From NCBI GenBank assembly GCA_907163375.1, contig CAJQUW010001420.1, positions 186,001 through 250,000 of the forward strand: a stretch of 64,000 nt of DNA, written 5' to 3'. Under the pieces are notes generated by a model. That model saw nothing but the letters and a program-made list of their open reading frames with translations. It was not told the DNA's origin and searched no databases. Each line of letters opens with the position of its first letter. Position 1 is the stretch's first letter. Below are positions 45,418-58,655 of this stretch, piece by piece. The position numbers and the translations under genes were made by a program. Origin of the DNA: Prostheceraeus crozeri (Eukaryota; Platyhelminthes; Polycladida; Euryleptidae).

Positions 45418-48003
45418 TTGTACTTTGGGGAAAATGTATTTGACCTACCGAAAGGAATATGTGGCAAGAATTTCATAAGCGAGTCAGTTCGATTGATAAA
45501 CGAATGGTCAACTAAATCATCTGCCAGAGACATCTCTTTGAAGGCTCTCATGATGACACTTCCTTCACTCATACTCCATAGATCATCCAAAAAATCCAAA
45601 AATTCGGAAATAAAACAGCATGTCACAAGAAGATTGGAGCTCTGGAAAAATGGAGAAATAGCTAAACTGTTGGATAAATATAAGATGATTCAGAAGAGAA
45701 TGAAAAGCACGAAAACAAACAGAAATCCCGAAGAAATAGCTAAGAAATTTGATTAACATATGATGGAAGGAAAAGTCAACCAAGTATACTGCGATTACTG
45801 AGTGATAACTCGAATGGTGTCCTCCCCCAGACCGATAACGTCTTAAAATGTCTTAAAAGCAAGCATCCTGATGGCTATCCTATCAACGAAGACATGTTGC
45901 TTCAAGGTCTATGTCTAGAGAGGAACCTAATCATTTTTGAAATAAATGCTAATTTAATTCGAACGTGCCTGATAAGCTCCAAAGGTTCACATGGCCCATC
46001 AGGTCTTGACACTAAATTTTGGAAAATTATGGTCAATAAGACTTTGTATGGGTGGTCTTCAGACGATTTATGTCAAGAGCATTTATGTCGCCTTGATGGC
46101 ACACACCCTTTGCACTGAGGACATGGATGACCATGAAAGTATTAAAGCTTTACAATCGTGTCGTTAGATACCCCTCGACAAGTCGCCAGGAGTCAGACCT
46201 ATCGGTATATGCGAAGTTCTACGACCCATTATTGGAAAAGCCGTAACATCAGTATTGAAATCTGACATAATCACATCAACGGGTTATCAATTATTCTGCA
46301 CAGGACAAGACGCCGGTTGTGAAGTTTCTATTCATCCTACAAGAGAGCTATTCGAGATAGAGTCAAATGATGGCTTAATCCAAATCGATGCAAGCAATGC
46401 TTTAAACTCAATCGACAACTTATCTTGAAAATCATCAAAGGTATCTGCCCTGAATTATCAGCCTACATTAACAACTGCTACATGAAACCTGCTAGGCTAT
46501 TCATTGCTGGCGGTTATGAACTACATGTATTATCAACGGAAGATACTACTTAAGGGGACTCTGTTGCAATGAGCATGTATGGCATTAACTTGATGCCCCT
46601 ACTGATAGTTGCATCACGACATAAAGAAATCCACCAAATCTCTTCCTCTGATGATCAGCTATTGGGAAATCTGAAAACCTGAAACCGTGGTGCGGATGAT
46701 ATATTGTACCATGGACCAATGCTCGGATTCAACATAAACGAATATAAATCATGTATAATTTCCAAAATGGATAGTTATTCAACATTCAAAGACCTATTTG
46801 AAAAACATGAAATTGAAATAACCAGCAGTGGAAATCGTTTTTTGGGCTCCATTATTGGAACTGAAACAAAGAAGAAGCAGTTTATGCACGAAAAACGGGC
46901 CAAGTGGACAGATGAATTATAAATAGCAGACACGCAGCCTCATGCAGAATATTGTGCATTTGTTCACGGACTAATTCATCGCTACATACGTGTATGTAAT
47001 GAGAGCAGTACCGGATATTTCAGAGCACCTAAAGCCACTGGACGAAGCCATAAATGACTTTGGTTGTACTTTTCTCAGAAATCATCAGTTTAATGATGTT
47101 GATCGCAAGCCTCTGTCCTTCCCAGCTCGCTTAGGAGGAATGAACTTATAATTCCATCACAGAAGAGTGATGTTTTCTATGGTAACTCGCGCATGATCAC
47201 GAGAAGTGATGTGAACTGTGTCATTAACAAAGAGAGTGTGTATACAGAGAAACAAGAAGAAATTAACCGTTTAAAGAATAATATCAGAAAAGAAAAGGGA
47301 AAATGTGTTGAAATAATTTCCAAGAAACAAAAACAATATAACATCGAAGGAAAAATTGCGTGCGATAGAAGCATCATCCGAAAAAGGAGCATCCATCTGG
47401 TTAACTGTGCTCCCAACAACGAAAAATGGATTTTACCTTGAAAAAAACTACCCTTTCTTGATGTGATAAAGATTCGTTACCATCTACCGTTAGAGCGTTT
47501 ACTAGCATTGTGTGTGTGTGTGTGTGTGTGGAGTGCCTTTTGACCTTCAACATGCTTTTTCATGCCACAACGGTGGGCTCATCATCAATAGTCATAATGA
47601 AATGAGAGATCTGAAGGCGGACATTGTTGGAGAAATATACCGGTTGGCTCTAACATCATCACAAAGCCTGCATTAACCCCGGTTGCTGGTGAGGTATTGA
47701 AAAAATCCGCTAAAACATCAGAAAATACACGAGCTGATGTATCGGCAAGAGGATTCTAGGTCAAAGGGCAGGTGACTTTCGCTGACGTAAGGGTTTTCAA
47801 CCCATAAGCCAAATGCCACTTGATTCGCAGTCTGAAGGTCGCACACAGAAGCAAAGAAAATGAGAAGAAGCGTCAATATGTCGACAGAATTATGCAGATT
47901 AAGAATGGAACATTGCCCCTCTTTTCTGCTCGACATAGGCCTACAGGTAAGGACATCTTTGTATATCGATATTTTACCCCAAATGCTGTAACTTTTGATT
48001 GAG
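45418..48003 (+). pseudogene. Non-LTR RT with restriction-like endonuclease tail, decayed
   Basis: Landmarks in order: VFDLPKGICGKNFISES, HVTRRLELWKNGEIAKLL, KHPDGYP, SHGPSGLDTKFWKIM, GVRPIGICEVLRPIIGKAV, IQIDASNALNSID (motif A), SVAMSMYGINLMPL, GNRFLGSIIGTETKK, SFPARLGGMNL, HALSCHNGG, a VFNP-type word and EKKRQYVDRIMQIKNGTLPL. I know this series from a retrotransposon RT abundant in cnidarian, amphioxus and echinoderm genomes; the HALSC...H zinc knuckle and D.R/VFNP word indicate a restriction-like nuclease tail. The YADD region is not recognisable. Several stops and frame changes make it a fossil. A (TG)n run at 47509-47530 interrupts it. Confidence 0.75.
47509..47530. repeat. (TG)n microsatellite
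   Basis: About eleven TG units lie within the decayed reverse transcriptase. Confidence 0.9.
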
Positions 48004-51000
48004 AATCATTTCGATAAATCAGTTTCTTATTTCTGAGGATAGGCAATGAAAAATACCCTTTGATTGAGCTGTTCATGGCAGAGAATATGTTCTAAGCAAG
48101 AATCAATATAAAGTTTGAATATTTCTAACCCAAAGTGTCTATACTTTCAGTCAATCTACCACATACATGCACAAATAAGAGGTTGATGCTTTCTATGAGC
48201 AAGACGCAAGATGCAATACGCAATTGCCTAACTGCTCCAAAGCCATTTTCAATTAATATTATTTGGATAATCGGATATATTCATACAGACTTAATTGAAT
48301 AATTTCAATCAAAATCACAGTAGGCCCATTCCACGAATTGTGGAAAAGAGGTAGAACAATATCGATATTGATTTCTGCAACACAACTTCATATAAGATGA
48401 TGTGATATAAGCATGAAAATGGACTAAGGATCTTATTATGAGCTGATGGTGCTATAAAGGGTAATAATTAACGATAAGCTTTGAAGCCTCGGTTTGATTT
48501 CAGCAAGCTCATTCTGGTTAGCATGCTTTGTTTTTATTATTTTATCCGTAATATGATATCACTTATATCCGAACTTTTGTTGTATTTTAGCAATTCGTAT
48601 CAATTACATTCTTAGACATGCAATTGAAAAGTAATTGCAACTGCTTTACAGTCAGTGTAAGTGTTCAATGTCACGCAATTTAAATCTCCTCGTCATTTAC
48701 CCGTTACCGATGTACAGCGCAGCCATTTATTAAAAAAATAAGCTTGCAACGAAACGTATTATCAAAATTATCGGTGTAATTCTCTCCATCAATCCATATT
48801 GCTGATCGGAAAATCTAATAGGATATTCGACACTCCCTAAATTGCAAGACAACTGGAATAATAACTAAAGCATCGTCAATCTACTGATGTTGCGTTTCAA
48901 TTTACAAACAAAATCAGTACATGACACTCGCGTGAGTTTAGGTAGAAAATGCCAGTAACTCTCGAACAACGGTTGCTGAATTTGTTGGACTTTATTGAAT
49001 TTCTTGCTGCCTACTGACTTGAAATCGTTCCTATAAAGTACCATCTGCCGCTGTCCAGCTGGTTTTCCGCCATTTTTCTGGTAAGTCAGAATTTATTGTT
49101 ACTATGTTAATAAAAAAACAATTATCACAAAAGCATGAGATAAGGAAAAAAGTTTTAGCCTTAACACCGGCTAGGCTAACACTTAGGGCGTTACCCCTGG
49201 CAATGGCGATGCCGATGCCGATCCGCTGTTTCAGCCAAAATGTTTCTCGTGGCTCTCCTGTGGCCTCTAAAATACGATAACCGATGTATTTGAAGAAAAA
49301 AGTAGTGCAGTTAGTACAGTTCTATGGCCACTGGTTCGAATTGGTATTGACCATTTAATTCTGCGTATTTGCGCGCTTTGATGTTTCTGCGGAAGTAGCT
49401 GCGGAACCGGTCTCCAATAACGAGTTAAGTTGTAAGTTGACAAGTTATAGCTCAATTGTTTGACCATTCTTGTTTTCCTTCAGATTTTTCAAATGATGCC
49501 GAAAATAATTAGCAGCCTTTATGTATAGGATATCAAGCGATATTTGAAAGCATTGTCAACATTACAAATGTCAGCCGCAGGCCTGAGTTTGTTATAGGAT
49601 AGTGCTTGAAAATATCGCATGATATCAATTATAACACATAGTTTTACCTGTAATTTGGAGTATGATATCTGACGGTTTCCGTTTGTGATGTACATGATAC
49701 CAGGAACATCTATGATTAATGTAAGATATTTAAGGGACCTTCAACTTCCAGAGCATGTACTGGACTGGAGGCCAGTGACTTTGGTATACTTGATTGATGC
49801 CGGTTGTTTGTGCACATCTGGATAAAACCGTGAAACAAGTTGTAAACAATTATCCAGTACTCTAATACGCTCATTCATACAGGGAATCTATTGAAAGAAG
49901 ATTCTGGACCCAGTCAAGAAGTGACTACAGAATAACAAAACTCCCGCAAGAATAAGCAACTATCAGTAACAGCTGCAATATCAACTGCTAGTGATTGAAA
50001 TTGTTCACGTACGGCACGTAGCATCAATGGCTATTAGTGTGGATTCTGTAAATTTTATACATGCTTTGCAAAAATCGATTCAGTAGTGTTTGTTTCGGAG
50101 AATTGTGGAGTCTTTCTCGAAAATTTTTGGTGATCTATTTCCTTTGCTAAAAGCAGTCAAGGATTAGGTGATAACTGATCAGTAATGATTTTACTTGCTA
50201 CTACAATCATTGCAGCAATATGGCCCATGCCTTATTCATTGTTAAAGGCTACAAGTAAAAGACATGATTAAAATCTAAAGAAAATCTACCGATGATGCAA
50301 TCAGAAACGAACAAAAAACAAATTGATACGTTAAAAATTTATAATAATTTGCTTGTTATTACTAGCGAAAATGCTAAAAGTTAAACAGGAATCGTTTGAA
50401 TATCCATTCCTTCGGAAGATCCTTCATCAGAATTTAGGTGGAAAACAGCAGCCAGTGCTGTCTTTCCAAGTACGCCTCGTAATGAGTGGTTACCGATGTC
50501 AATATATTTTTATCTCTTACGAGTATTAGACACCTCGTGATTATAGAGCATCATCTGTGAGGAGACCTTGAATTTATAACAAAACTATGAATTTATATCA
50601 AACTCCGAGGAACAAATAAAATGTGATCATGATGTCAGTGATTCATAAAATACGAAGATCATATTGAATAAAAAGCAAACTAAGCGGTGGTGATTGGTGA
50701 CTTTCCACGATTTTAGGGTCCTATCATATTGGACAATTCAGGAACAGCATTAAGGATTTAAGTTGACTACGAAATCCGTATAAATTTCGTCGGTGAATAT
50801 GAAAACATTCGTGCATCACTGTGACAAAAGTGGCCATCGATTTTCGTTTAATGAAAGTTGAGTAATACAAGGCCGGAAATAAACCACACATGCTACATCG
50901 CTTCATTGCCTGTGAATTCTCGAATAAAGTCCACCAGTGGTCTACATTATTATACAGGAGTAGGTTTTAGATAAGACAATGGGAAAATCAATGAAAATAG

Positions 51001-52222
51001 AAAGTCTCAATTTATTTGAAATTGACCATCCTGTATCCGTACATGTATCCGTACATGTAAACTGCACAGATTCACCCGACAATTTCCCTGCAAGACTGGG
51101 CCAGGCGTATTAATTAGTATGTTCAGCAATCAATTCAGCTGGATTCTGATGTACTTCACAATAAGGAAGTGAATTGTTTGCCATTTGGTCCATGGTTCTA
51201 TCCAGATACACACTATCGTCATTAATCAAGTTTATCGAAGTCACTGGCCTCCAGTACATGGTATGGGAGTTGCACGTCCCTTAGATATATTAATCATAGT
51301 CCCTGATGATATATTAATCATAATCCCTGATGATACACGGAATATACCAGGCAATAACCATGGATTTCTAATAGCTATAAAAAAGATATGAATATCCAAA
51401 TCTATTCGTTTCCATTGGAGTCACTTAGCGCATGAAGACGGCGTGAATTTCCATAAATTTTGTTTATAGCCGACCACTACATCAATTGTGTCAAATTGTT
51501 GTTTTCTAACTTACTACTCAGATCCCAATCACGGTCATGGAAAACAAGAAAATTTTGAACATCGACATTATTGAAAAATAGCATGACGTATCATATTCAA
51601 GATGGCATGACTCAAGCTTGATAAAGGTGCATAAATGGTTCAATGGTCCGTCTAATTCTGATGGCATTCAAAGTTTTCCAACTAAAAATTGAGCATTTAT
51701 TTTTTTTCAGCATCAAGAATGGCTTTTGGCATTGCTCTATGATTGACGAGAATTCCGCGCCATTTAATCAATACACAAGAATCGTGAAATATTGCTGTTG
51801 CAGGTTATGGAGCTTTACATAACACCAAGCAAATTCCGCAAATGATATGCACAACATGGACAGTGGCAGAGTACAGTACGCGCTCAATCAAGATGGAATT
51901 TGTCGATGGACCCCGTCATATATAAGAAACAAACAAGCCTCCACTCCAAGCTTCCGCTTCACAAGATATTGAAGCAATTCTTTTATGTGCTTATAGCAAC
52001 AGACCCTTTCCGTTGAACTTCAGCTCTTCAAACTATCTATATGTGATATTTAGTCATCTAGGAATTCATGAAAATTTCCGTGTGATATTTTTTTCATATA
52101 ATACACTGAGATCAATGGAGGACCAGAGATATCTGCACTTAACTATGCATTATAGTTATTTCGAAAATTAAGTGTGGATTTGCTGTGTAGCCTATATTGA
52201 CATCTATAAGTAGTTTGTATCT
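48004..52222. other. No gene recognised (4.2 kb)
   Basis: AT-rich with short ORFs. A two-fold repeat of ATATTAATCAT...TCCCTGATGAT is at about 51285-51334, and a GATGCCGATGCC run is at 49208-49222. No element ends were identified. Confidence 0.4.
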
Positions 52223-52230
52223 ACGCTAAG

Positions 52231-52982
52231 CAGGGATGCGGAGTCCTATCATTTTGATATGACTCCAACTCCGGGGTTCGATAGGACTCCGGCTTTGATA
52301 GGACTCCGACTTCGGGTGGAAAGCACATAAAGCCTAATTTTTTGACAAATTAGCTTCTAACCTATATTTGATCATTATAAGCTTTCCTGAACCTATTTTT
52401 AGTGATCATTGCTGTATCAAAATTATCAATCATTTTCGATGAAAGTTTATCAAATGTCGCTTTCAGTTGTATGCACGTGACTCGGCTCCTCCCATCTTCT
52501 TGATGTATGCTTCACACCGTTTTTCTCCAGTTTCTACCAGGCAGGAAAATCTCCCATCTTTCATCAAAAAGTATGAACACACTTTCGATTTTGATGTGCG
52601 CTTTAGAGGAGCCATCACACCGATTAACGTGACGTGAGTGTAAGAGGTAATGTTCTCAAAGCAGAGTAATATTTTACTTTTGTCTCTGATGTCACCTTTG
52701 GTGCGTAATGTGTGATCGAGGCTAGGAAGGCTTGTCTTCTCTACTAAATCACCGAGTGAAAAGACAATCCTTTTCTCACTATCACGGTTCATTCCCTCAC
52801 CTATTACAAGCTTTGCATGTACTGTCTGCTGTCTCTGTACTTTTGTTTGACCGAGAAAGTTGACATCAAGACAGTGACAGCTATGCACGAGGATAAATAA
52901 TTTGCTTGCATTATATTTCGGGTCTAGCTACAGGCCTATCATTTGATAGGAAAAATAATAGGACTCCGACTCCGCATCCCTG
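52231..52982. mobile_element. hAT-like element with internal ORF
   Basis: The ends CAGGGATGCGGAGTCCTAT and GACTCCGCATCCCTG (inverse) are flanked by ACGCTAAG and TCGCTACG, a degraded 8-bp duplication (6 of 8). Subterminal AGGACTCCGAC words repeat. It is 752 bp and carries a 141-codon ORF that is not a transposase. Confidence 0.78.
52463..52888 (-). CDS. 141-codon ORF inside the hAT-like element
   Basis: Not recognised with confidence. It contains VQRQQTVHAKLVIGEG, VFSLGDLVEKTSLPSL, ITSYTHVTLIGVMAPL and KSKVCSYFLMKDGRF. Alternating hydrophobic strands with short loops are vaguely like an OB-fold nucleic-acid-binding domain. It fills most of the element, so it may be captured sequence; chance is possible at this length. 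ATG 52888 is the longest start. Confidence 0.35.
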   Translation of the reverse strand: MHSCHCLDVNFLGQTKVQRQQTVHAKLVIGEGMNRDSEKRIVFSLGDLVEKTSLPSLDHTLRTKGDIRDKSKILLCFENITSYTHVTLIGVMAPLKRTSKSKVCSYFLMKDGRFSCLVETGEKRCEAYIKKMGGAESRAYN

Positions 52983-53164
52983 TCGCTACGTCTATGTACA
53001 TTTCACCTTTCTTCATTTGACTTATTCATGCGCAGTTTGATAAGTGATGGATTAGACCTATACTCCAGAAATATCAGCAATCGATATTTCATGAGAAATA
53101 AAAACAAGCTTTTCATGGTCGAAGCGAATTGTATTAATGAAAAACAAGGCATTATGTGATTTGA

Positions 53165-53730
53165 AATTTATGATGATGATGATCACGAATTTTATTACGA
53201 ATGAAAGACATTATGCTGTTACAGCTTCAAGGTCGTTTTACGATGAATAAAAGAAATTATAAATAAAACATAGACATCATTACATAAGATCGACACTGAA
53301 AAAATTACGGAATAAGTAAATTATCCAACAGAAAGTCTTTGATAAGTGCTTTAAAGTTGCGTAGTGATGGCGATGATTTAGTACTTGCAGGCAACCTGTT
53401 CCAAAATGATGATTATGGATGATATGATTATTGGAGATGTAAAGAAATCCATTGGTTACAATATCCAAATGATAGTTCATAGCTGAATAAGGTAATGCCG
53501 AATACTGCGTATGATCAAAGTCTTCTGATTTTCTCAGAATACCTACAATGGCACTCCTGATGATGAAATGTAATGTTGATAACTCCTAGTAATCCATTGT
53601 CGAATATGTCTCCGTTGTGTTCATTCCTGAAAGAGAACCTGTGGATAAGATTCATAAAAACATCAAAGAAGCTAAGATATATGTCCGTAGAGAGGACAAG
53701 GAAGGTGTCTTGCAAAGTATGTTTCACTCT
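53165..53730 (-). pseudogene. LINE 3' end fragment
   Basis: The minus strand gives LPYSAMNYHLDIVTNGF, then in another frame FWNRLPASTKSSPSLRNFK, ALIKDFLLDNLLIP and a stop: the familiar W-N-LP...S...FK..L RT C-terminus. It is followed by a UTR ending in GATCATCATCATCAT, a short tandem tail as in CR1/L2. The reverse transcriptase core is absent. Confidence 0.65.
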
Positions 53731-54329
53731 TCATTACGCACCAAAAATACTCCCAATAAAAATTATTAAAATATGTTATCATAATAATTAAAACTTACTG
53801 CGGCATTTTCATAATTTCTAAGATAACAGTAGAGAACTTATTTTACAACAATTTTCCTGTTGTAATGTATGGGAAACCGGGCAAAGTAGATCAGAACGCT
53901 TTTTGCACCCGCAAGCCTGTTCTATAGCTTTACTATGTTTTATGTCATCAGCCAATGCATTTACATATTAGGAAATGAATCCATGCGACCAATTCAAATT
54001 TACTTTCAATTTAAAATTTTCAATTTTTTTTGATTTTTAACTTTTTTTGAAAATTTTTTGAAAATTTTTAACAATTTTCAATTTTTAACTTTCAAATTCA
54101 TCAAATTTGGACTAATTGACAGTTTTACGTAGAGAGTTGTAATTCATCCCACTCTCAGTCTTCTTGTTTAGCACGAATACAGATGTTCTTCTTCTCAGCG
54201 CGTCGCTTTCGACGATTGGCTGCCACGATGAAAACCGGCTTTCTGCATCACGAGGTGACGCCATTCTACTCTGTCGTGAGCACTTCTTGCAAGCTTTGGG
54301 GGGGGGGCGAATTCCCGTCCAACTGCAGG
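53731..54329. other. No gene; low-complexity tract 54001-54105
   Basis: The tract is made of repeated GAAAATTTTT, CAATTTTTAAC and TTTTTGA words. A run of ten G sits at about 54299-54308. Confidence 0.5.
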
Positions 54330-54337
54330 TGATGTCA

Positions 54338-54864
54338 CAGAATTAAATATTTCGTTTATATGCTTCGGTTTGCAAGAAGTGTGATTAATACGAAATTGCC
54401 GGCACATCGAAGAACTTATCAAGTGGGCAAAAAGGAATTCCTAATACCTTACAGAGATAGGAAAAAAGTCGTGCGTCGCTTGCGGATTAATGTGAGTTCC
54501 ATCAAAGCGCTTCGATTGCCAAAATTCCTTCAGATTCGAAGAATTCAGATCATTGCGCACAAGTTTTCTCAATGATGTTGGCCCTTCCGATCATACTTAA
54601 AGAAAGTAGCAGGCGATACGAAAATTAGTTCACTTGATGATTTCACATCCTCTCCTCGGCATTGCTCACTGGATCGTGCATACACTGAATCGAATGTTAG
54701 CCAAGATAGCGATGTGTGTTTTGGTGTGTGCGAAGTGATATCACAGCACGCACGCATCTCTCACTGGCTCTGGTGTCCTCAGCTGACAGCTTATTGTTTG
54801 CCATTTCCAATAGCAAGTGATACACGAATTATCCATTCGAGAAGGAGCAAGTTGTCTAATTCTG
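54338..54864 (-). mobile_element. CAGAATTAGA-ended TIR element, copy 4
   Basis: CAGAATTAAATATT at the left and GTTGTCTAATTCTG at the right. The flanks TGATGTCA and TGATGTGC agree at six of eight. It shares CCTTACAGAGATAGGAAAAA and GGCCCTTCCGATCAT with copies 1 and 2 (inverse), but the middle differs and defines a subfamily with 60951-61879. Confidence 0.75.
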
Positions 54865-54899
54865 TGATGTGCCATTTCGATTAAGGTTGCATACCGTTC

Positions 54900-55739
54900 T
54901 TACTTTCTAGGAAACCGAAGCGCGCGAGATTAATCTAGTTCTGTGGCAGCAATCTAATTATCTCTCTGCAGTCTAGCTGTCCGTGTTGTAGGATTATCGA
55001 AACGCAATATGCTTCGCATTTCCACAAAATTATTTTTCCTCATAGTCTATGGAAATATTTTCCTACCTGTATGAAGATCCCATAGTTCTCGTACAACTTC
55101 ACCACTGCTGCGATAAGCTCCTCTGAGGACAAAAGGCAACGTAGCCATCAAGTTCAGTAAATGTCAGCTCTTTCCAGGAATCTCCTTCTATTCGATGACC
55201 GTGACGGTTAGTTTTTTTCAACACATTGTCATCAAATACCAGTTTGAATGATGAAACAACATCTTCATCACTACTCTGCGCTGCATATGATGCAAGACGA
55301 TTTCGTAGAATATTTGCAGCTTCATAAAAATATGATAATGATAATAAGCACTTTATTGAAGAAATGGAAATCAGAAATTACACGAGTAAGTCCACAGATG
55401 ATAAAAATGATCATGCGCAGTTTTGTTTGACCAAAATTTCCCTTCTTATGCAGCAAAAGAGTAGTGCCTGTTATAGGAAAACGGCAGCTAGCTCACAGCA
55501 ATATTGTAACACATAACTGACATATGAAATTATCCAAAGTCACGAAATAATTGCAGAACATCAGAATATTATTGATGAACATGTGTAATGGGCTCCATTT
55601 TCACCCCCAGCATGCATTTACGACTTAATGGGAGTTGTACGTATTAAGGCAGTCTTGCGCAGTGGTAACAGATATGTATTTTCCTTTTCACCACAACGAG
55701 TCAATTGTTGCTACATGTGCAAACACTTCCGTTACCTTG
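54900..55739. other. No gene recognised
   Basis: Short ORFs only; no repeat identified. Confidence 0.35.
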
Positions 55740-56260
55740 TTGAGCGTCACTATTACCGGTACTTGAAGTGGAGCAAGCACGTCGACGACGTGCTTCGCAA
55801 ATCCTCAGAAAAAGTTTTCATTTTGAGGAACCTCAGGAGAACAGGATGCCGCCACAGCTTGCATGTATGTTCAATGTTCATGTTGCTCTCATTCGCCCAT
55901 TGCTACTGTGTGCCTATCCCGCCTTTTGCAATGCTCCAAACTACATGTATTTAATGACATGTTCATTCAGGTTGGAAAGCGGATACACTACTACGAATTA
56001 TTAGCATTGGACGTTCTCTCGTGCACACTCATGGAAATTTCTTAATCCATGCGTTGCAAAACTCCTATGACAAATAGTACAACACCCGAATCACCGCCAA
56101 AAACGCTCTGTTTGAACAGCGAGACATCGCACCGAGAAATACATGCTTTCTGCGACCACCTGTTGTTGAAACCAAATGGTTTACAGATTCTTTCAATCAT
56201 GCGCTTATATGTCTTCTACTCTTGAATCGTCATGCTCTTACCGAATGTACAAGTGAGCCA
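55740..56260 (+). pseudogene. LINE RT thumb-region fragment
   Basis: The plus strand gives YLKWSKHVDDVLRKSSEKVF, ILRNLRRTGC, then in other frames LIRPLLLCAYPAFCNAP, and RDIAPRNTCFLRPP. LKW..HV......+..+.+..LR.L++ is the standard start of the LINE thumb domain. Frames are mixed and both ends are missing. Confidence 0.65.
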
Positions 56261-56384
56261 AAAAATTTCCATACTAATTCATTATTATCATTATTGCATA
56301 TTATTATATTCTATTAGGCATCAACTTGAATGGTTAATCTCAATCATCATCTTGATAAACTAATACTGCTTATTGCTATGACAA

Positions 56385-56500
56385 CGGATGTGTAGTGGTG
56401 AGGGTTTGATCCTGTCAATTAACACAGTCGCCGGTAAGCGTAAAGGAGAAGTCTAGTTAACCTGGGTTGTAGGTTCGAATCGTGCCAGCCGCACATCTTT
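56385..56500 (+). repeat. tRNA-like SINE relic
   Basis: TGTAGTGGTGAGGGTTTGAT (A-box-like) and TAGGTTCGAATCGTGCCAGC (B box) lie about 75 bp apart. The 3' part was not recognised. Confidence 0.45.
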
Positions 56501-57659
56501 TGCATGGCAATTTGATCTATTTCTGGTAGCTTTTGCCGAAATCAAAATCACACAACTAAGCGCTGCTCAGCTCCTTTTGCTTGTAAGTACTTCTTTAAAT
56601 ATGATTTTGTGATAGCGCGATAACTTTATTAACTCTCAGTACTTTTCTAATCATCTTATTCCAAGAAACAGGATTGAGGCATGTGAATCCGGACAAATGG
56701 TTCATTATGAACCGCTGTTTTCTTCAGAAAAACAGTGCACGTTGATAAGCAGGTGATTTTTCATGTCCACTCGATGCGATAAAACATTTTGAGATGCAAG
56801 CATTTGAAAAAAATAACTACGAAAATTTTCTTGACATTTCGCAATCGTCCATGAAACATTCTCAATGGTACAGATAAAAATTAGCTACTGAATTACCTGC
56901 ATGAATTGGTCACATTGAAAAACAAATTGGAATCCAGACTACAAGGTACGGTAATGCATGTAAGTGAATCTTAAATTTACATGTGCTACATAGAATTAGG
57001 AAAGAAAATACAAATCGATTATCAAGCAACCGAGGTCTCACAGAATCTTCGATCTAAGAACTTATGAAATTATTTATTCAGAAGCTCCATCCTAATCTGA
57101 AGTGACGAAGGATTCTGTGAAACGGCGTCCATCTTTTTCGCCTGTTAGTTGCAGGGGTAAGACCCACTGAAGACCAAACAGTTTAAATTTTGTTTTAGGA
57201 TTTTGGTGAAATCAGATGAGAGCTACATGTACGAGATGTACTCGTATATGTACAATATGTGTCAACTTTTCAATTCTAAAAAGCATTTAAAGCTTGTATA
57301 AACAAAATATTGAATCATAATTTATTCTTTATTAAATTATAAAAAATGTGACACAGTAATTTTTCAGCCTTGAATCTTGGGTTTTTCACCAAAGCTTATG
57401 AAACAGCTGGGGTACAAACCTGCTTATGTTTTCGCCCACCTTTGTGCATCAGTACATGTGTGTCAAATACTTAAACGGCTCTTACTTAAAGAAGCATTCA
57501 GTTGGATTTTCTGTTCAATTATCCTTTGATGGTTAGTGGAGATCAGATCTAATGATAAATATACTACACTTTTTTAAGAGGAAAGTATGCCGAAGATAAA
57601 ACATTAAAGATACTGATAGTTATGGCTTTGAGGTTTAAACACTTTTCTGTGAAAGTTTT
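56501..57659. other. No gene recognised
   Basis: Unique-looking AT-rich sequence. TACATGTACGAGATGTACTC words occur near 57228. Confidence 0.35.
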
Positions 57660-58300
57660 TCATAACCCCCAGAGACTGAGCTTTTACCCTCTGAGACCTG
57701 AGGGGGTGTCCAGTGGACCCCTTTTACAAGTTCTTAGTTTACCTGCTTAAATCGATATCAGATCATTAGAAAAGTTGATTTTAAGTAGAACAATGATGTT
57801 TGTGTGTTGCAAGTCGATATAACTGATCATTTGAGTGTCTCTCAGCCTTCTCAGTAAACACATACGAGAATGTGGTGTTTTTGCAATTCAACGACATTTA
57901 GCACGGTATCAGTTGTAGAAGGAGTCGGTTTTACGATGTTTGCTGTCACCATAAAACCTCAGATAGTTGATTTTAATGAAATTAATTTATTCCATGCAGC
58001 AGAACCCTTAGATTTAGCTAGCCATTTTTTAAATTTATCCATACCAATCGGAAATAGGCCTAAACTGAACCATAATTGCTGCATTTAAAGACCCTTAAAG
58101 CAGCTGTGGAGATCTCAAACTTATCAATTACTGCTGTGAAAAATTTGCCAACAGTCTGTTTTCTTACTGTTGAACTATAAATATAATGATAGCTTTCATT
58201 TTGAACATTGATTTATGCTGATTTGCTCATGTAGACCAACCAGTCATGCACGATCATGTGCGAAAACAAAATATTCACATTTTGCGATCTTCTAACGTAA
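57660..58300 (+). repeat. ~600-bp dispersed repeat, copy 2
   Basis: Direct copy of 35260-35860. Here it starts with CTCTGAGACCTGAGGGGGTG, the end sequence of the small TIR element at 58403-58612, so both may be parts of one longer element with ends at 57683 and 58612. Confidence 0.7.
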
Positions 58301-58402
58301 CGCACATGCACGAGCATGATGTAGCTAAACATTGAATAAATGAATTCCATTCATTATGTATCATCGTGGACATGCATGAAATCGTTTTTCATCACTCGTT
58401 CT

Positions 58403-58612
58403 ACACTCTCTGAGACCTGAGGGGTGTCCAGTGGACCCCATTGGCCTATCTACTGTACTTCTACTGATTCAATTGAAATGAAATAACACATGTGGAATCA
58501 TTGTCAAAAATGATGTTTTTACATAGGCATGAGCGGTTGATATATCCTCAGCACAAAAAGTGAAATAGAAAAATATGGCTCCGGAGTCCACTGGACCCCC
58601 TCAGGTCTCTGA
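58403..58612 (+). mobile_element. CTGAGACCTGAGG-ended small TIR element
   Basis: CTCTGAGACCTGAGGGGTGT at the left and CCCCCTCAGGTCTCTGAGG at the right. The interior shares AAAGTGAAATAGAAAAATAT with 12952-13190 (inverse). It lies about 45 bp beyond the gene 2 stop codon. Confidence 0.65.
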
Positions 58613-58655
58613 GGGATAAGGCTAGTAGAATCTATGAAAAATCCAAATGGCAATA

